Notes: generated by a model not told the origin, from the letters alone. A DNA stretch of 20,568 bases from an uncultured bacterium (GCA_937951895.1 CALFER010000040.1:1-20568); one strand, 5' to 3'; counted from the stretch's first letter, positions 1-9,770 are shown. Numbers and translations are program-made.

Positions 1-2943
1 ATCCGATATGATCGGCAGCGCATCCGACGATCCGGCATCCAGCGCCGGTGACACCAAGCGGTCGATTCGGAAATCCGGCCATGATGCGTCGTATTTGTCA
101 TGATCTGCCCAGTCGTATTGCAGAAACACCGGATCGACCTGAATCCCATGCATCTCCCAGTTCCGACCGGAGCGGATATCCGAGATGCCCGGATAATAGT
201 GATTATCGCCGGCATCGACATACATCCCCATACATCCCCCGCGATACACATCCTCGTGCCATCCGTTTCCCTGATACAGATTGTAATCAAAGTACATGTT
301 CGCATAGTCGTCATCGGCATCCGCCAGAAGCATGCCGTAACCATCATTGTTCACGGTCATATTGTTCACGACGGCGGTCTGGACACAGCCATGGGTATCG
401 AACGAACTGCCTCCGAAAATGAACCCGAACGGCTGATTGGCCGCGAGATTGTTCATGAGGCTCACGTTGCCGTCCCGCCAGACGCCCGAAAACATGAATC
501 CGCAATACCCGTTGTTGTACGCGATGTTCCTGAAAAACGTCACACCCGACGCCATATCGACATAGAACCCGAAACCACCCGTTCCCCTCGCCTGTCCGGC
601 CGTCCAGCGACCACGCTTCTCAGCGCAGAACGTCCAACCGAAATTATCACGAGCCACGTTTCCGGTCACCAGAACGTTCCGGAAGACATGCCCGTCAGGC
701 GGTTTTCCCCAGAATTTGATGCCCCCGTTGTCACAAGTCAACTGGCAGGCCTTCTCGAAGATATTGTTCAATACCAGTATATCCCCGGTCTTGATTTCAT
801 CCGGGGTAAAACCGTATGACGAATCGGATTGAATGACCGATCGAGAGAACTGAACCCCGTTGTGCGCGACATGGTGCACATGGTTCCCTTCAAACGTCAA
901 CCGGTCCGACCAACCGAAACTGAGCCCCACCGCGTTGTCGCCATCGCACCGGAATCCGAGTTCATACATGTCGTTGTCGAGAATCCGCGTGCCGACAATC
1001 CCGGGACGCACCCATGAATCCGCTGCCGCTCCGTTTTCCCACCAGTCGACATGCCGGATCGCCTGCGTATCGAGATGATGCATCGAATTACCCCGGATGA
1101 GGAGATCGCGGGTTTGATGATCCGGAGATTCCGACGCGGCAATGGATTGAACGACGTTGATACCGGTGTTCGCATACCGCAGTTCACACCGTTCGATCCG
1201 ATTCCCCCAGGAACGCGTGTCGGTCCAGTTTTCATGCTCGATGCAGCAGTCATTAAAGAACTCGATGACCAGATCTTCGATGTGAATGAAGGATGCATCC
1301 CTCAGATTGAATCCATCGTCCAACACGCTGATCTCGATGTTCTGCAGGGCCGGATCGATGGGCAGGGGCGGCCAGATATACAGCCGGTGAGCCAACGCGT
1401 CGAACCACCACTCACCGGGAGAATCCAGAAGACACGGCCGGTTTTCGACATAGTACTTTGAAAACAAGCCGAGTCCGGGATCGCCCGAACCGTTGTCGTG
1501 CTCGCAGATCGCATCCACCGTGACCCTTCCCAGGGCCGGATCATGCGATACGATCGTTCGTCTGTACACGTAATGCCCCTGCTTCGTGTCAATCGCAACG
1601 ATCGTCCCGCCGGTCAGATCGCCCAGACTCATCAGATTGCCCGGTTCGATCCCGGCAGGCTCGAGATCGTCCGTCCGATCGGTCAGTTGATCGAGCGATC
1701 GCCAGGGAAGATCACAATCGGGCGATTGCCCCGGATCGCACTCCGCCGGAGCCGAACCGCCGTCTGCGCACCACCAGTATTCGTGCCGTTTCCAATCCGT
1801 CACCACCTGCCAGTCCGGTTCTCTCGCAACCGGCATCCGCGCCTGCAACACACCAGCCTCGTCCAGCACCGCGATCCATCGCGGGGGCGCTTCCAGCCCC
1901 GGAATCTCCGCCCAGTACAGATTCCCCGGATCCACCTCCGCCGGCAGGCCGATCGGATCGTCCATCAGCCGTTGCCAGGACAGCACGCTCGAGGGAACCG
2001 AGCCGCGAACCGCGACGTGTCCCTCCGGAACGATCCGGATCGGTTCGGATGCAGTCCCGCTGAGCACGGGCCGGATGGATTCGCGATAGACACCCTCCGC
2101 AAGATGCACACGGGTGCCCGGCCCGGCCTTTTCCATGCCCCGTTGTATGGTGCGAAGCGGATGTTCCGGCGAGGTTCCCTCGTTTGCATCGTCGCCTCTG
2201 TCCGGATCGACATGGAGATCCCGGATTCGGGGAATCAGAAAGGCAACATTGTCGAACCGGACAGTCCCGGACGGTGTCATGCTCGAATTCGTCGAGCACT
2301 TCCCGAACTCGATGATCGAACCGGTTTCCTGTTCGTGATCGACCGGTTCGATCCGACGCACAGACACACCGTCAATGAGAACCTCGATGAAGCGATCCGT
2401 CCTGTAACCCAGCGTGATCCATTGCCAGTCGTCCGCAATCGCAAATTCACCGCTTTCGTAATCGTACCGGGTTCCGTCGGGGGCATGCCACTCGAGATAC
2501 CCCGTGTAACCGGAGCCGGCCGGCTTGCGGATACGGAGCGCGACCATCGTATGCCAGGCTTCACCGCCCTTGATGTCGGCGATCCGGATGGATTTCCCGG
2601 GGATCCACGTTGTGCCTTCGTCGGGGATGGAACACGATGCCGGGTTGAAGAGAAACGAAATGTAAGCTTCCTCGGCATCCGCAACACGCGACCGATACAT
2701 GTAGCTTTCGGCCTGGGTGAGGGGGACCGCGAGACCACCCGAGGATTGGAAACCACCCTGCGGATCAAACGATGGTTGCAAGTCGGGGTTGTCCGGCGGC
2801 ACGAATCGCCAGTCCGGATCGATGCCCTGATCGAACGTGTCGGACACGATGGACCAGCAGTCCGGGAGGTCGGAACGGGCCGGCGAAATCAGAAAAAGAA
2901 CGGATACGCCGAGCAGGAACGTGATGAGGAGTGAACGGGTCAT
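1..2943 (-). CDS. Secreted LamG-like / right-handed beta-helix protein (partial, C-terminus beyond window)
   Basis: The minus frame stays open from an ATG at 2943-2941 to base 1: 981 codons visible and no stop. The start is chosen because GGAG lies at 2955-2952, 8 nt upstream, and because a clean Sec signal peptide follows (MTRSLLITFLLGVSVLFLIS, cleavage probably after ARS at residue 24). Residues ~30-215 look like a concanavalin/LamG-type beta-sandwich. Residues ~240-290 carry the VDPDRGDDANEGTSPEHPLRT-type opening found in DUF1565/right-handed beta-helix proteins. After that come Asn- and Gly-rich coils typical of parallel beta-helices, including GEWWFD..LYIWPP and, near the left edge, SPALDAGSS. 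Such proteins are usually exported carbohydrate-active enzymes (polysaccharide lyases or epimerases) or surface adhesins. I see no catalytic signature that tells these apart. The end of the protein lies outside the window, so any anchoring or sorting domain is unknown. Confidence 0.85.
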   Translation of the reverse strand, partial: MTRSLLITFLLGVSVLFLISPARSDLPDCWSIVSDTFDQGIDPDWRFVPPDNPDLQPSFDPQGGFQSSGGLAVPLTQAESYMYRSRVADAEEAYISFLFNPASCSIPDEGTTWIPGKSIRIADIKGGEAWHTMVALRIRKPAGSGYTGYLEWHAPDGTRYDYESGEFAIADDWQWITLGYRTDRFIEVLIDGVSVRRIEPVDHEQETGSIIEFGKCSTNSSMTPSGTVRFDNVAFLIPRIRDLHVDPDRGDDANEGTSPEHPLRTIQRGMEKAGPGTRVHLAEGVYRESIRPVLSGTASEPIRIVPEGHVAVRGSVPSSVLSWQRLMDDPIGLPAEVDPGNLYWAEIPGLEAPPRWIAVLDEAGVLQARMPVAREPDWQVVTDWKRHEYWWCADGGSAPAECDPGQSPDCDLPWRSLDQLTDRTDDLEPAGIEPGNLMSLGDLTGGTIVAIDTKQGHYVYRRTIVSHDPALGRVTVDAICEHDNGSGDPGLGLFSKYYVENRPCLLDSPGEWWFDALAHRLYIWPPLPIDPALQNIEISVLDDGFNLRDASFIHIEDLVIEFFNDCCIEHENWTDTRSWGNRIERCELRYANTGINVVQSIAASESPDHQTRDLLIRGNSMHHLDTQAIRHVDWWENGAAADSWVRPGIVGTRILDNDMYELGFRCDGDNAVGLSFGWSDRLTFEGNHVHHVAHNGVQFSRSVIQSDSSYGFTPDEIKTGDILVLNNIFEKACQLTCDNGGIKFWGKPPDGHVFRNVLVTGNVARDNFGWTFCAEKRGRWTAGQARGTGGFGFYVDMASGVTFFRNIAYNNGYCGFMFSGVWRDGNVSLMNNLAANQPFGFIFGGSSFDTHGCVQTAVVNNMTVNNDGYGMLLADADDDYANMYFDYNLYQGNGWHEDVYRGGCMGMYVDAGDNHYYPGISDIRSGRNWEMHGIQVDPVFLQYDWADHDKYDASWPDFRIDRLVSPALDAGSSDALPIISD

Positions 2944-2992
2944 GGGATTGTCTCCGTTTTGCTTCGACTTGGATGATCATGAGAATGCTACG

Positions 2993-3446
2993 TCAGAAAC
3001 GAAGAAATCGCAATCGCAGCGCTCGAAAAGAAGGATCTCCCCAGGCGATATAGCGCTGGAAGTCTTTCACAAAGTAGTTGCTTCCAAGATACTCAATTGT
3101 ATACGTAAAGCTTCCAGACGCCGTCGGTCGACCCCAGCTAACCGATCCGCCGCCATACAGCACCGGGCAGTAGAGTTTTTTATCGACCAGTTCGAAGTTA
3201 CGCGGAACTTCACCCGGACCCGGCATGAAGTACACAGGTCTGTAGGCATCGAGATATTCACCGACGTTCGGCAATTGGACAATATGGTCCCGGATTGCAA
3301 CTGCATCCAGGCCCGCATGGAATGAAGTAGCGATCAAACCATGAAAAACTGATCGACACCCGTTGACTCGACCAGTAGCCGGTTTCCGCTGAGACCATCG
3401 TGGTCAGACCGCACACGATCACGACACTCACAAGCCATTGTCTCAG
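2993..3446 (-). pseudogene. Frameshifted small secreted protein (remnant)
   Basis: Two minus-strand frames join into one plausible small exported protein. In the first frame, codons from about 3446 down to 3258 give LRQWLVSVVIVCGLTTMVSA followed by ETGYWSSQRVSISFSWFDRYF. This looks like a signal peptide with an Ala-X-Ala-like cleavage site, but the frame stops with TGA at 3260-3258. The second frame is open from 3403 to TGA at 2995-2993. It contains LDAVAIRDHIVQLPNVGEYL, DAYRPVYFMPGPGEVPRNFE and, near the end, NYFVKDFQRYIAWGDPSFRA, with good coding character. Neither piece has a canonical start with a Shine-Dalgarno: the first has only CTG at 3446 or GTG at 3431, the second only TTG at 3337. 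I infer a single frameshift near 3320-3345 and a lost start, or else a sequencing error. I do not recognise the family. It lies 49 bp upstream of the beta-helix gene on the same strand. Confidence 0.42.
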
Positions 3447-3483
3447 AGCAGCAGCCTGTGTCTGTCCGATCCTCTCACCAACC

Positions 3484-3512
3484 TTGACTCAGAGACCGGA
3501 TCTCTTTAGAAT
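3484..3512 (+). promoter_or_regulatory. Sigma70-type promoter of the esterase/ATP-grasp pair
   Basis: TTGACT at 3484-3489, a 17-bp spacer, then TAGAAT at 3507-3512. The predicted start of transcription is near 3519, about 37 nt before the GTG start at 3556. It lies downstream of the longer possible start at 3400, which argues for the shorter protein. Confidence 0.6.
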
Positions 3513-3555
3513 TTGTTGGCTTTCTCGTTTACGACACTCAGGAGGATCACCACCG

Positions 3556-4698
3556 GTGAAACAGGTTTTCGACGAACTCAGGCAACGCGGTAAAAACTAC
3601 TTCGAAGAACTCAGACAGACCGACACCTTCCCGCTCGTGCGTGGACGGGAAGTTCTTTTTCTGTACGACGCAAGCTCTCGACCCGTGAAAGACGTCCGTC
3701 TCGTCCATCACGTCACGACCCTCGATCGCGCCCCCAAACTCGAACCGGTCTCGGGCAACGGCCTGCGCCTTCTCCATCTCGTCCTGCCGTCCAAAGCCCG
3801 CCTGGAATACACCTACGGCGTTCAGTTCGAAGACGGTGGTTCGGAAATCATCACGGATCCCCTCAACCCGATCAAAGCCTGGTGCCCGTTCGGACCGAAG
3901 AGCGTCGTGACGACCGGTGAATATAAAACGCCGGAATGGGCGGTCAGGCGGGAGGGGATCGCCGCCGGCACCGTGACGACCCATACGATCGACAGCGCTG
4001 TCATGAAAAGCTCCCGAACCGTTTGCATCTATGTTCCATCACTCCCGCCGCCGGCTGGTGGCTACCCGGTCCTGGTCATTCACGACGGCACGGATTATCT
4101 CGATTACGCCGGCATCGCGACGGTTTTCGACAATCTGATGGCGGAGGCGAAAATTGATCCGTTCGTCGCTGTGCTGTCACGCCCGATCGAACGAAACGAT
4201 GAATACACCTGCACGCCGGGACACGCCGCGTATGTCGTCACGGAGCTGTTGCCGTGGGTGAGGCGGACATTCCCGGTCAGTTCGTCCCGCACCGACACCG
4301 GCATCATGGGGTCGTCCTTCGGCGCGGTCGCTTCGGTCTATGCCGCCCATCAGTATCCGGAAATTTTAGGGAAGCTGCTGATTCAATCCGGATCGTTCCG
4401 TTTTCAGGATATTGTGTCGACGATTTCGCTGTTCGATCCTCTGGATGCGTTCGACCGGATCAAGCATTTTCTGGAAACCTCGTTTTTCCCCGGCGGTCCG
4501 GCTCAGTCCATGCGAATCTATCAATCCTGCGGCACATTCGAACCGATGATCGGATACAATCGACTGTTCGCGCGGTTGATGAAAAAATACGGACATTCCA
4601 TTGTTTACCGTGAAAGTCATGACGGGCATAATTGGATATCATGGCGTGATCACCTCGGAGATGGCCTCGTTTATCTGTTCCCGCCGGGACGCGCCTGA
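3556..4698 (+). CDS. Enterochelin-esterase-like alpha/beta hydrolase
   Basis: A 380-residue cytoplasmic hydrolase of the esterase-D/Fes type (Pfam Esterase family). The frame is open from 3400, but I place the start at GTG 3556: AGGAGG lies at 3540-3545 and a promoter ends at 3512, and the extra N-terminus from 3400 has no RBS. Residues ~20-105 resemble the all-beta N-terminal domain seen in Fes and related hydrolases. The catalytic domain follows: VLVIHDGTDYLD near 172-183, the nucleophile elbow GSSFG at 252-256 (Ser254), and the C-terminal GHNWISWRD with the likely catalytic His358. No signal peptide is seen. Known relatives cleave ester or amide bonds in siderophores and other small molecules. 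No siderophore genes are present here, so the substrate is open. The ATP-grasp gene starts 41 bp downstream on the same strand, so the two are probably co-transcribed and may act on one metabolite. Confidence 0.85.
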   Translation: MKQVFDELRQRGKNYFEELRQTDTFPLVRGREVLFLYDASSRPVKDVRLVHHVTTLDRAPKLEPVSGNGLRLLHLVLPSKARLEYTYGVQFEDGGSEIITDPLNPIKAWCPFGPKSVVTTGEYKTPEWAVRREGIAAGTVTTHTIDSAVMKSSRTVCIYVPSLPPPAGGYPVLVIHDGTDYLDYAGIATVFDNLMAEAKIDPFVAVLSRPIERNDEYTCTPGHAAYVVTELLPWVRRTFPVSSSRTDTGIMGSSFGAVASVYAAHQYPEILGKLLIQSGSFRFQDIVSTISLFDPLDAFDRIKHFLETSFFPGGPAQSMRIYQSCGTFEPMIGYNRLFARLMKKYGHSIVYRESHDGHNWISWRDHLGDGLVYLFPPGRA

Positions 4699-4739
4699 TC
4701 GATTGACAGGAAGGCACACAACCATCAGGAGGATCGGAC

Positions 4740-6173
4740 ATGAGTGAACCCAAAGTGAAAAAGATCGCGCTCATGGCGTCGTATGACTGGACGCTGCGCA
4801 AGGCTATGGCAGAATTCCTGGATTTCATCAAACCGGTGATCCGCTGGAAACGCAAACAATACACGCTCGAATTGACCCGCATCATCGCCAAACCGCTGGT
4901 CACGGGTCAGGATCTCAGTCACGAAGCGGATCTGATCGTCGATCGGACGACGCACTGGAATGCCTTTTATCGCTATTGGGCGCATCAGGCCGTCAATTCG
5001 CAGGCCCGGATGGTCAACCACAGCTATACATTCTCGGTGTACGACAAACATTCCACCTACGATCTGATGGCCCGTGCCATCCACCCGGCGGACCGATTTC
5101 CCAAAACCGTCCTTCTGCCGCAGTTTCAGCCCTGGACGGAAGACCAGATCAAACAGCACTGGTGGAAGGAAGAACAGCAGCTCCTGATCGAAAACACCGA
5201 GTATGGCTTCGACCCCAAGCGACGCCGGACGGATCTGGCGACGGTCAAGCAGAAACTCGACGATGCGATCCGTTACGACAAACGCTCACGCAATGTCCGC
5301 GAACTGTTCTATTACCCGGGCAATTATCTGAAGGAAACCATCGAGACCATCTTCGAGAACAAATTTCCACTGTACCTGAAAAAAGCCTATGGCGGTGGCG
5401 GGACAAAGGTCTGGCGGATCGACAACATGGAAGAACTCTGGGAAAAATACGACAAGACGGGCGACGAAGCGTTCCACCTGCAGGAAGGCATCGAGCCTTA
5501 TGAACGATTCTATCGCGCCATGGGAATCGGACCGATTGTCGTCCCCATGATTTTCCAACCCGATAAACCACACCATCAGCACTACAGCCCTGAAAAAGTC
5601 GCGATCGAAAAAGAGATCTTCCACCGTCTCGAAAGCTACGTGATGTTCATCAATTCCTATCACCGCTGGACATATAACTCGTTCGAATGCCTCCGAACAG
5701 GCAATCAGCTCCACCCGATCGACTTCGCCAACGCCTGCCCGGACTCGCAGTTTCTGTCCCTGCATGTGCATTTCCCGACGGTTCTGTGCAACCTCATCAA
5801 GTGGTTGTCCTTCTGCGCCGTGACGGAGAAAGACATGCGGATCGATCTGGAAATGACCAAGTATCTGACGGTCATCAATGACCCCAAAATCCCGGGCGAA
5901 GAGAAGTTCGAATTCTGCAGGAAGATGTCCGAGGACTATTTCGAGATCGACACGTTCAGGGAGTACTGCGAACAGAACTTCAAGGACATCGAACAGCAGT
6001 TCATCGAGTTCTACGACAAGAAGTTCGACGAGATCATCCGGTTCGCCGTCGAGTACAGCAATTTCCCCGAACGTGAATACGACGTGTTCTTCGATTACTA
6101 TAAAAACCTGATGGAAACGATCTGGCGACCGAACACGGACACCTACCTGAAAACGGTTCTGTTCAAGGATTGA
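4740..6173 (+). CDS. ATP-grasp-like ligase, unassigned substrate
   Basis: A 477-residue soluble protein. The start ATG follows AGGAGG at 4727-4732 with 7 nt spacing. Its order of elements is that of ATP-grasp enzymes: an N-terminal pre-ATP region, with ADLIVDRTTHWNAFYRYW at ~63-80 and NHSYTFSVYDK up to residue ~103 (the N...DK spacing typical before the grasp); LYLKKAYGGGGTKVWRID at 211-228 as the ATP-binding lysine and glycine-rich loop; HLQEGIEPYERFYR at 246-259; and HPIDFANACPDSQ at 325-337, where Asp328 and Asn331 are likely metal ligands. The C-terminal ~140 residues are charged and mostly helical, rich in Phe, Tyr and Glu, and I do not recognise them. ATP-grasp enzymes join a carboxylate to an amine or thiol through an acyl phosphate. 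The substrate is unknown. It is the second gene of a pair with the esterase-like hydrolase. Its end overlaps the convergent radical SAM gene by 11 bp. Confidence 0.75.
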   Translation: MSEPKVKKIALMASYDWTLRKAMAEFLDFIKPVIRWKRKQYTLELTRIIAKPLVTGQDLSHEADLIVDRTTHWNAFYRYWAHQAVNSQARMVNHSYTFSVYDKHSTYDLMARAIHPADRFPKTVLLPQFQPWTEDQIKQHWWKEEQQLLIENTEYGFDPKRRRTDLATVKQKLDDAIRYDKRSRNVRELFYYPGNYLKETIETIFENKFPLYLKKAYGGGGTKVWRIDNMEELWEKYDKTGDEAFHLQEGIEPYERFYRAMGIGPIVVPMIFQPDKPHHQHYSPEKVAIEKEIFHRLESYVMFINSYHRWTYNSFECLRTGNQLHPIDFANACPDSQFLSLHVHFPTVLCNLIKWLSFCAVTEKDMRIDLEMTKYLTVINDPKIPGEEKFEFCRKMSEDYFEIDTFREYCEQNFKDIEQQFIEFYDKKFDEIIRFAVEYSNFPEREYDVFFDYYKNLMETIWRPNTDTYLKTVLFKD

Positions 6174-7203
6174 CGTCCAGCGTAAATCGCTCCCAGCACG
6201 TCAGACAGATCTCGGCAAACGCATCGTCCCCCGCCAGCATCGCCTTCCGGATCGCGCGCATTTCGGATCCTGAACGCCATGCCCGGCGGGCGGCTCGCAT
6301 ATCCCCATACTTCGGATGCGGCGGGATCACACAACACGGCGACAGATTGCCTGCTCCGTCCATGGTCAGCATCCGGAACGGATGCTTGCACCGTGCGTTG
6401 CGACCTGAAACACCCGTGTCGATCAGACGAGGTGGTATCACCACGATCCCCGAGGGCAAATCGAGAGCGTTCAACCGCCGCCGGTTCTCGTCCGAATCGA
6501 CCAGTGAGCACCCCTCCAGGGTCAGGTCCGAACTGCCGTAAGGGAGCATGTTCTGGCAGAAAACCTGATCGGCGCCGAGATCGATCGCGAGTCGGGCGAA
6601 GGCCGGTATCCGTTCCAGATTGACCGTATCGGTGACGTGGCTGAGCACGAGGCGGATCGGGTTCGATGCACGGGCACGCGCTTCAGCAAACCGGCGCACA
6701 TTTCCGAGAATTCCATGGTAGATCTCGTCGCTGCCTCCCCGCATCCGCCGGTAATCTTCGGATGTCGATGCATCGAGACTCACGTTGAGGAATCCGATGG
6801 GCAGATCCAGGATCATGGCGATGCGATCGTCGTCGAGCAGCACGCCGTTGGTCGAGAGGTTCACCTCCATACGCCGCGCAGCCGCAATCCGGACAATCTC
6901 GGGCCATTCCGGATGCAGGAGGGGTTCTCCTCCCACAATACCCACACGCTGCGCTCCGGGATACTCCTCGAGAATCTCACGCCAGAAGCTCGGCGATAGA
7001 TCCGGCACATCGGTTACCGGAGAATAAGGGGATCGGCGCATGAACGGACAGGTGTAACACACCAGGTTGCAGCGATTGGTGATGAACACCATGATTTCAG
7101 CCGGATCGTGCCGGCAGATCTCGCGACGCCACCCCGAGAGTCGCAGGCGGATCATGTTGGCGATCTGCCGGGCGGATCGGCCCCGGAAACGTCCCGGATT
7201 CAT
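6163..7203 (-). CDS. Radical SAM protein with SPASM/twitch-like C-terminus
   Basis: A 346-residue enzyme. The radical SAM core begins with CNLVCYTC, the CxxxCxxC cluster motif at Cys45, Cys49 and Cys52, followed by VGIVGGEPLLHPEW (GGEP at 91-94) and LSTNG at 116-120, all typical of the family. The tail holds Cys272, then DGAGNLSPCC (Gly-x4-Cys ending at Cys290, with Cys291) and CLTC at 333-336. This resembles a SPASM or twitch auxiliary Fe-S cluster. Such enzymes modify peptides, lipids or sugars by radical chemistry using SAM. It is the last gene of a four-gene operon, 23 bp after the related radical SAM gene. ATG at 7203 is kept although its RBS (GGATG) is weak; coupling to the upstream gene is likely. 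The stop lies inside the 3' end of the convergent ATP-grasp gene. The two neighbouring SPASM-like proteins differ too much by eye to be a recent duplication. Confidence 0.85.
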   Translation of the reverse strand: MNPGRFRGRSARQIANMIRLRLSGWRREICRHDPAEIMVFITNRCNLVCYTCPFMRRSPYSPVTDVPDLSPSFWREILEEYPGAQRVGIVGGEPLLHPEWPEIVRIAAARRMEVNLSTNGVLLDDDRIAMILDLPIGFLNVSLDASTSEDYRRMRGGSDEIYHGILGNVRRFAEARARASNPIRLVLSHVTDTVNLERIPAFARLAIDLGADQVFCQNMLPYGSSDLTLEGCSLVDSDENRRRLNALDLPSGIVVIPPRLIDTGVSGRNARCKHPFRMLTMDGAGNLSPCCVIPPHPKYGDMRAARRAWRSGSEMRAIRKAMLAGDDAFAEICLTCWERFTLDVNP

Positions 7204-7226
7204 GATTGGAAGTTCATCCGCGACGA

Positions 7227-8333
7227 CTATGCCCGCGACGCGGGATCATCGGATTTCAGTTTCATCACACAACACCCCGTACACCCCGGCAGAATGCCGG
7301 CCTTCAATATTTTACGACGAAAATCACGGTAGGGTTCACCGTTCCAGATATCCCGGAGCGAGGTGGTGCGGAGATTGCCCATGGGGATTGAAAAACACGG
7401 GAAGACGGTTCCGTACGGCCCGATGTGCATGACACTCCATGCCGCGCTGCAGGTGAATTCGCGCAACGGGAAATCATTCCGATAATGCCGCGCGAAGTAA
7501 TCCGCGTTCATGTCCGGATTGAATCGCAATTCGGTCCGCCCGCGCCGGGAGCGCTCCTTCAGTGCCCGGATCGTCTCGATAACCTGCTCACGCGGAATCT
7601 CGTCGATCGGCGGCGGCGATCTGAATCCCGCATCGGGCGCGGCCGCATCGATGCCATAGGACGATTCCTGCATATTGCATTGCTGATACGAGATCATATC
7701 CAGACCGATTTCGTCGGCGAGGTCGTATAGATTCACCAGCGAATCGATCGTCTCCCGGCAGATCACGATTTTCATGTCCAGGATGGGATACCGGGTTTTC
7801 TTTCGACGCTTCTCGGCGACCAACTCCCGCAACGCTCCGGTTGTTCGATCAAATGAACCGGGAATCTGCACCATGGCATCGTGCTGCTCGCGGGGGCCTT
7901 CGAGCGAGATCCCCACGGAGAGGAGACCCTTCCCGAACAGATGTCTCGGGGCCAGTTCGACGAAGTGCCCGATCAGGTTGTCCCGGATCATCGTACCATT
8001 CGACACGAAATGCACCCTGTTCCGGCGACACGCGGCATCGAGCAGCGTGCGGATATCGTCGCGGACGAGCGGTTCGCCGCCCGTGAATGTGATGATCGCC
8101 GTGGATGGGATCTGTTTGAAAATACCGAGCCATTCATCGGTGGTGAGTTCGCCTTTTTCGAGTCCATCGATGCCGTGTTTCCAGACGAAACACATCCTGC
8201 AGCGCAGATTGCATCGATGGGTCAGGACACACCCCACACGGAGAGGCGGGAAAGCCCAGCCGTTGCCGATCCTTCGGGGAATCGACGCATGCAGATCATT
8301 GATCCAGCGATAGACGCGCGAGATGCCTCCCAT
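7227..8333 (-). CDS. Radical SAM protein with SPASM/twitch-like C-terminus
   Basis: A 368-residue enzyme. CNLRCRMC gives the CxxxCxxC motif (Cys41, Cys45, Cys48), with ITFTGGEPLV (GGEP at 85-88), FVSNGT at 109-114 and VGISLEGP at 140-147 as further core strands. The tail has Cys295, GPYGTVFPC (Cys313) and CTGCC (351-355), which fits one or two extra Fe-S clusters; the segment NLRTTSLRDIWNGE at 320-333 is characteristic of SPASM proteins. The ATG follows the TGA of the B12-binding radical SAM gene by only 3 nt (TGA-acc-ATG), with AAGGA just before, so translation is very probably coupled. Family members include peptide-maturing enzymes and enzymes acting on lipids such as hopanoids. I see no short precursor peptide next to it, so a lipid or glycan substrate is at least as likely. 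Confidence 0.88.
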   Translation of the reverse strand: MGGISRVYRWINDLHASIPRRIGNGWAFPPLRVGCVLTHRCNLRCRMCFVWKHGIDGLEKGELTTDEWLGIFKQIPSTAIITFTGGEPLVRDDIRTLLDAACRRNRVHFVSNGTMIRDNLIGHFVELAPRHLFGKGLLSVGISLEGPREQHDAMVQIPGSFDRTTGALRELVAEKRRKKTRYPILDMKIVICRETIDSLVNLYDLADEIGLDMISYQQCNMQESSYGIDAAAPDAGFRSPPPIDEIPREQVIETIRALKERSRRGRTELRFNPDMNADYFARHYRNDFPLREFTCSAAWSVMHIGPYGTVFPCFSIPMGNLRTTSLRDIWNGEPYRDFRRKILKAGILPGCTGCCVMKLKSDDPASRA

Positions 8334-8336
8334 GGT

Positions 8337-9770
8337 TCATTCCTTGAACAGCACGGATCGCGCGCCGTAGTAGTACAGCATCACGTCGTGCATCGATCGG
8401 ATGTTCGTCAGCAGGCTCCAGATCTGTTTCGGCCGGAAATAAAACTCCTTCATCGCCTGCTTCTGCAGATTCGACATTTCCTTTGGATCGCGGCCCTCCG
8501 GGACATAGACCGGATCGTAATCCGCAAAACCAGCCATCGATGAAAAATGCGACCAGTCGTTCACCGTCATGCCTTGTTTGACAGCGAGATCGTACAAGAC
8601 GGTTCCGGGATATGGCGTAGCGAGCGAGAATTTGGCGAAATCAAGTTTCAGTTTCTTGGCCCATTCGATCGTCGCCCGACTGTCCTCGACCGTTTCAGTC
8701 GGAAGCCCCAGAATCAGCGTGCCACGCACCTTCAACCCCGCCTGATGCGACCAGTCGACCGCCTGCCGGATCTGCTCCATGGTCTCGCTTTTCTGAATCA
8801 TCCGGAGCAATCGCTCCGTCCCGGTTTCAACACCGAAGGACACCAGGACAAAACCGGCTTTTTTCATCAGCCTGAGGAGTTCCAGATCGACCTGATCGGC
8901 ACGCGCGGCGGTGGTCCAGACCAGTTTCCGGTGCAGGCCCTTCCGCATGAGTCCTTCGCAGATGTCGATCGTACGCTGCCGTTCGACGACGAAGTTGTCA
9001 TCGAGCACGGCGATTTGTCGAGCCTTGTATTTGTTGACCAGCAGATCCACTTCCTCGAGCACACGTTCGGGCGAATGATATCGGTACTTGAAACCGGACA
9101 TGAGACGCGCCGAACAGAAAATGCATTGAAACGGGCAACCGCGCGACGTGAGAATCTCGCGGAGGGGTTTGGCAAACACCGCATCGGGAACCTGATGATA
9201 CCCTTCGTAATTTACCAGGTGCCGGGCGGGCAGGGGCAGAGAATCGAGATCTTCGAGAAGCGGACGGTTCGGTGTCGAGTGAACCGTTCCGTCCCGACGG
9301 AAAGACAGACCTGCGATCGATCCGAGATCTCCTCCGGAGCCAAGATTTTCAATCAGTTCATGAAACGTGATCTCACCTTCACCCCGCACGATCACATCGA
9401 TGTTCCGGTCTGTCAGGATGTCGTCCGGCATGATCGACGCATGAATGCCTCCGACGACAACCGGCAGATCCGGGCTGAATGCCTTGACGCACGCTGCCAC
9501 CAGATGCGTTTCGACAACCATTGGCGTCATGCAGGTGATTCCGACCACATCCGGACGGTATTCACTCAGCGTCTGCCGGATGGTCTGCTCGGACATCATC
9601 TCGATCTGACCATCGAAAATCCGGACCGGATAACCTTGTTTTTCGAGGTACCCGGCGAGGTAGACGAGCGAGACCGGCAGCAGGGACGGAGCGACTTTCG
9701 ACATGCTGCCATAGTGTCGCTTTTCCGAAAAATGAGGCAACACCAGGAGAACCTTTGGTTTTGAGTTCAT
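8337..9770 (-). CDS. B12-binding-domain radical SAM protein
   Basis: A 477-residue enzyme. The N-terminal ~140 residues form a cobalamin-binding Rossmann-like domain: KVLLVLPHF, then LLPVSLVYLAGYLEKQGY, DVVGITCMT, VVVGGIHASIMPDD at ~104-117 and VRGEGE at 128-133. The radical SAM core follows with TSRGCPFQCIFC (Cys212, Cys216, Cys219), LDDNFV, and SFGVETGTERLLRMIQK; the C-terminal region holds LATPYPGT and an aromatic-rich end. Class B methyltransferases and C-C bond-forming or ring-modifying enzymes (BchE-, HpnJ- and HpnP-like) share this plan. They methylate or rearrange unactivated carbons using SAM and cobalamin. No specific gene name is justified. The ATG lies 10 bp after the stop of the membrane glycosyltransferase-like gene and 3 bp separate its own stop from the next radical SAM gene, so it sits at the heart of a co-translated operon. 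Confidence 0.9.
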   Translation of the reverse strand: MNSKPKVLLVLPHFSEKRHYGSMSKVAPSLLPVSLVYLAGYLEKQGYPVRIFDGQIEMMSEQTIRQTLSEYRPDVVGITCMTPMVVETHLVAACVKAFSPDLPVVVGGIHASIMPDDILTDRNIDVIVRGEGEITFHELIENLGSGGDLGSIAGLSFRRDGTVHSTPNRPLLEDLDSLPLPARHLVNYEGYHQVPDAVFAKPLREILTSRGCPFQCIFCSARLMSGFKYRYHSPERVLEEVDLLVNKYKARQIAVLDDNFVVERQRTIDICEGLMRKGLHRKLVWTTAARADQVDLELLRLMKKAGFVLVSFGVETGTERLLRMIQKSETMEQIRQAVDWSHQAGLKVRGTLILGLPTETVEDSRATIEWAKKLKLDFAKFSLATPYPGTVLYDLAVKQGMTVNDWSHFSSMAGFADYDPVYVPEGRDPKEMSNLQKQAMKEFYFRPKQIWSLLTNIRSMHDVMLYYYGARSVLFKE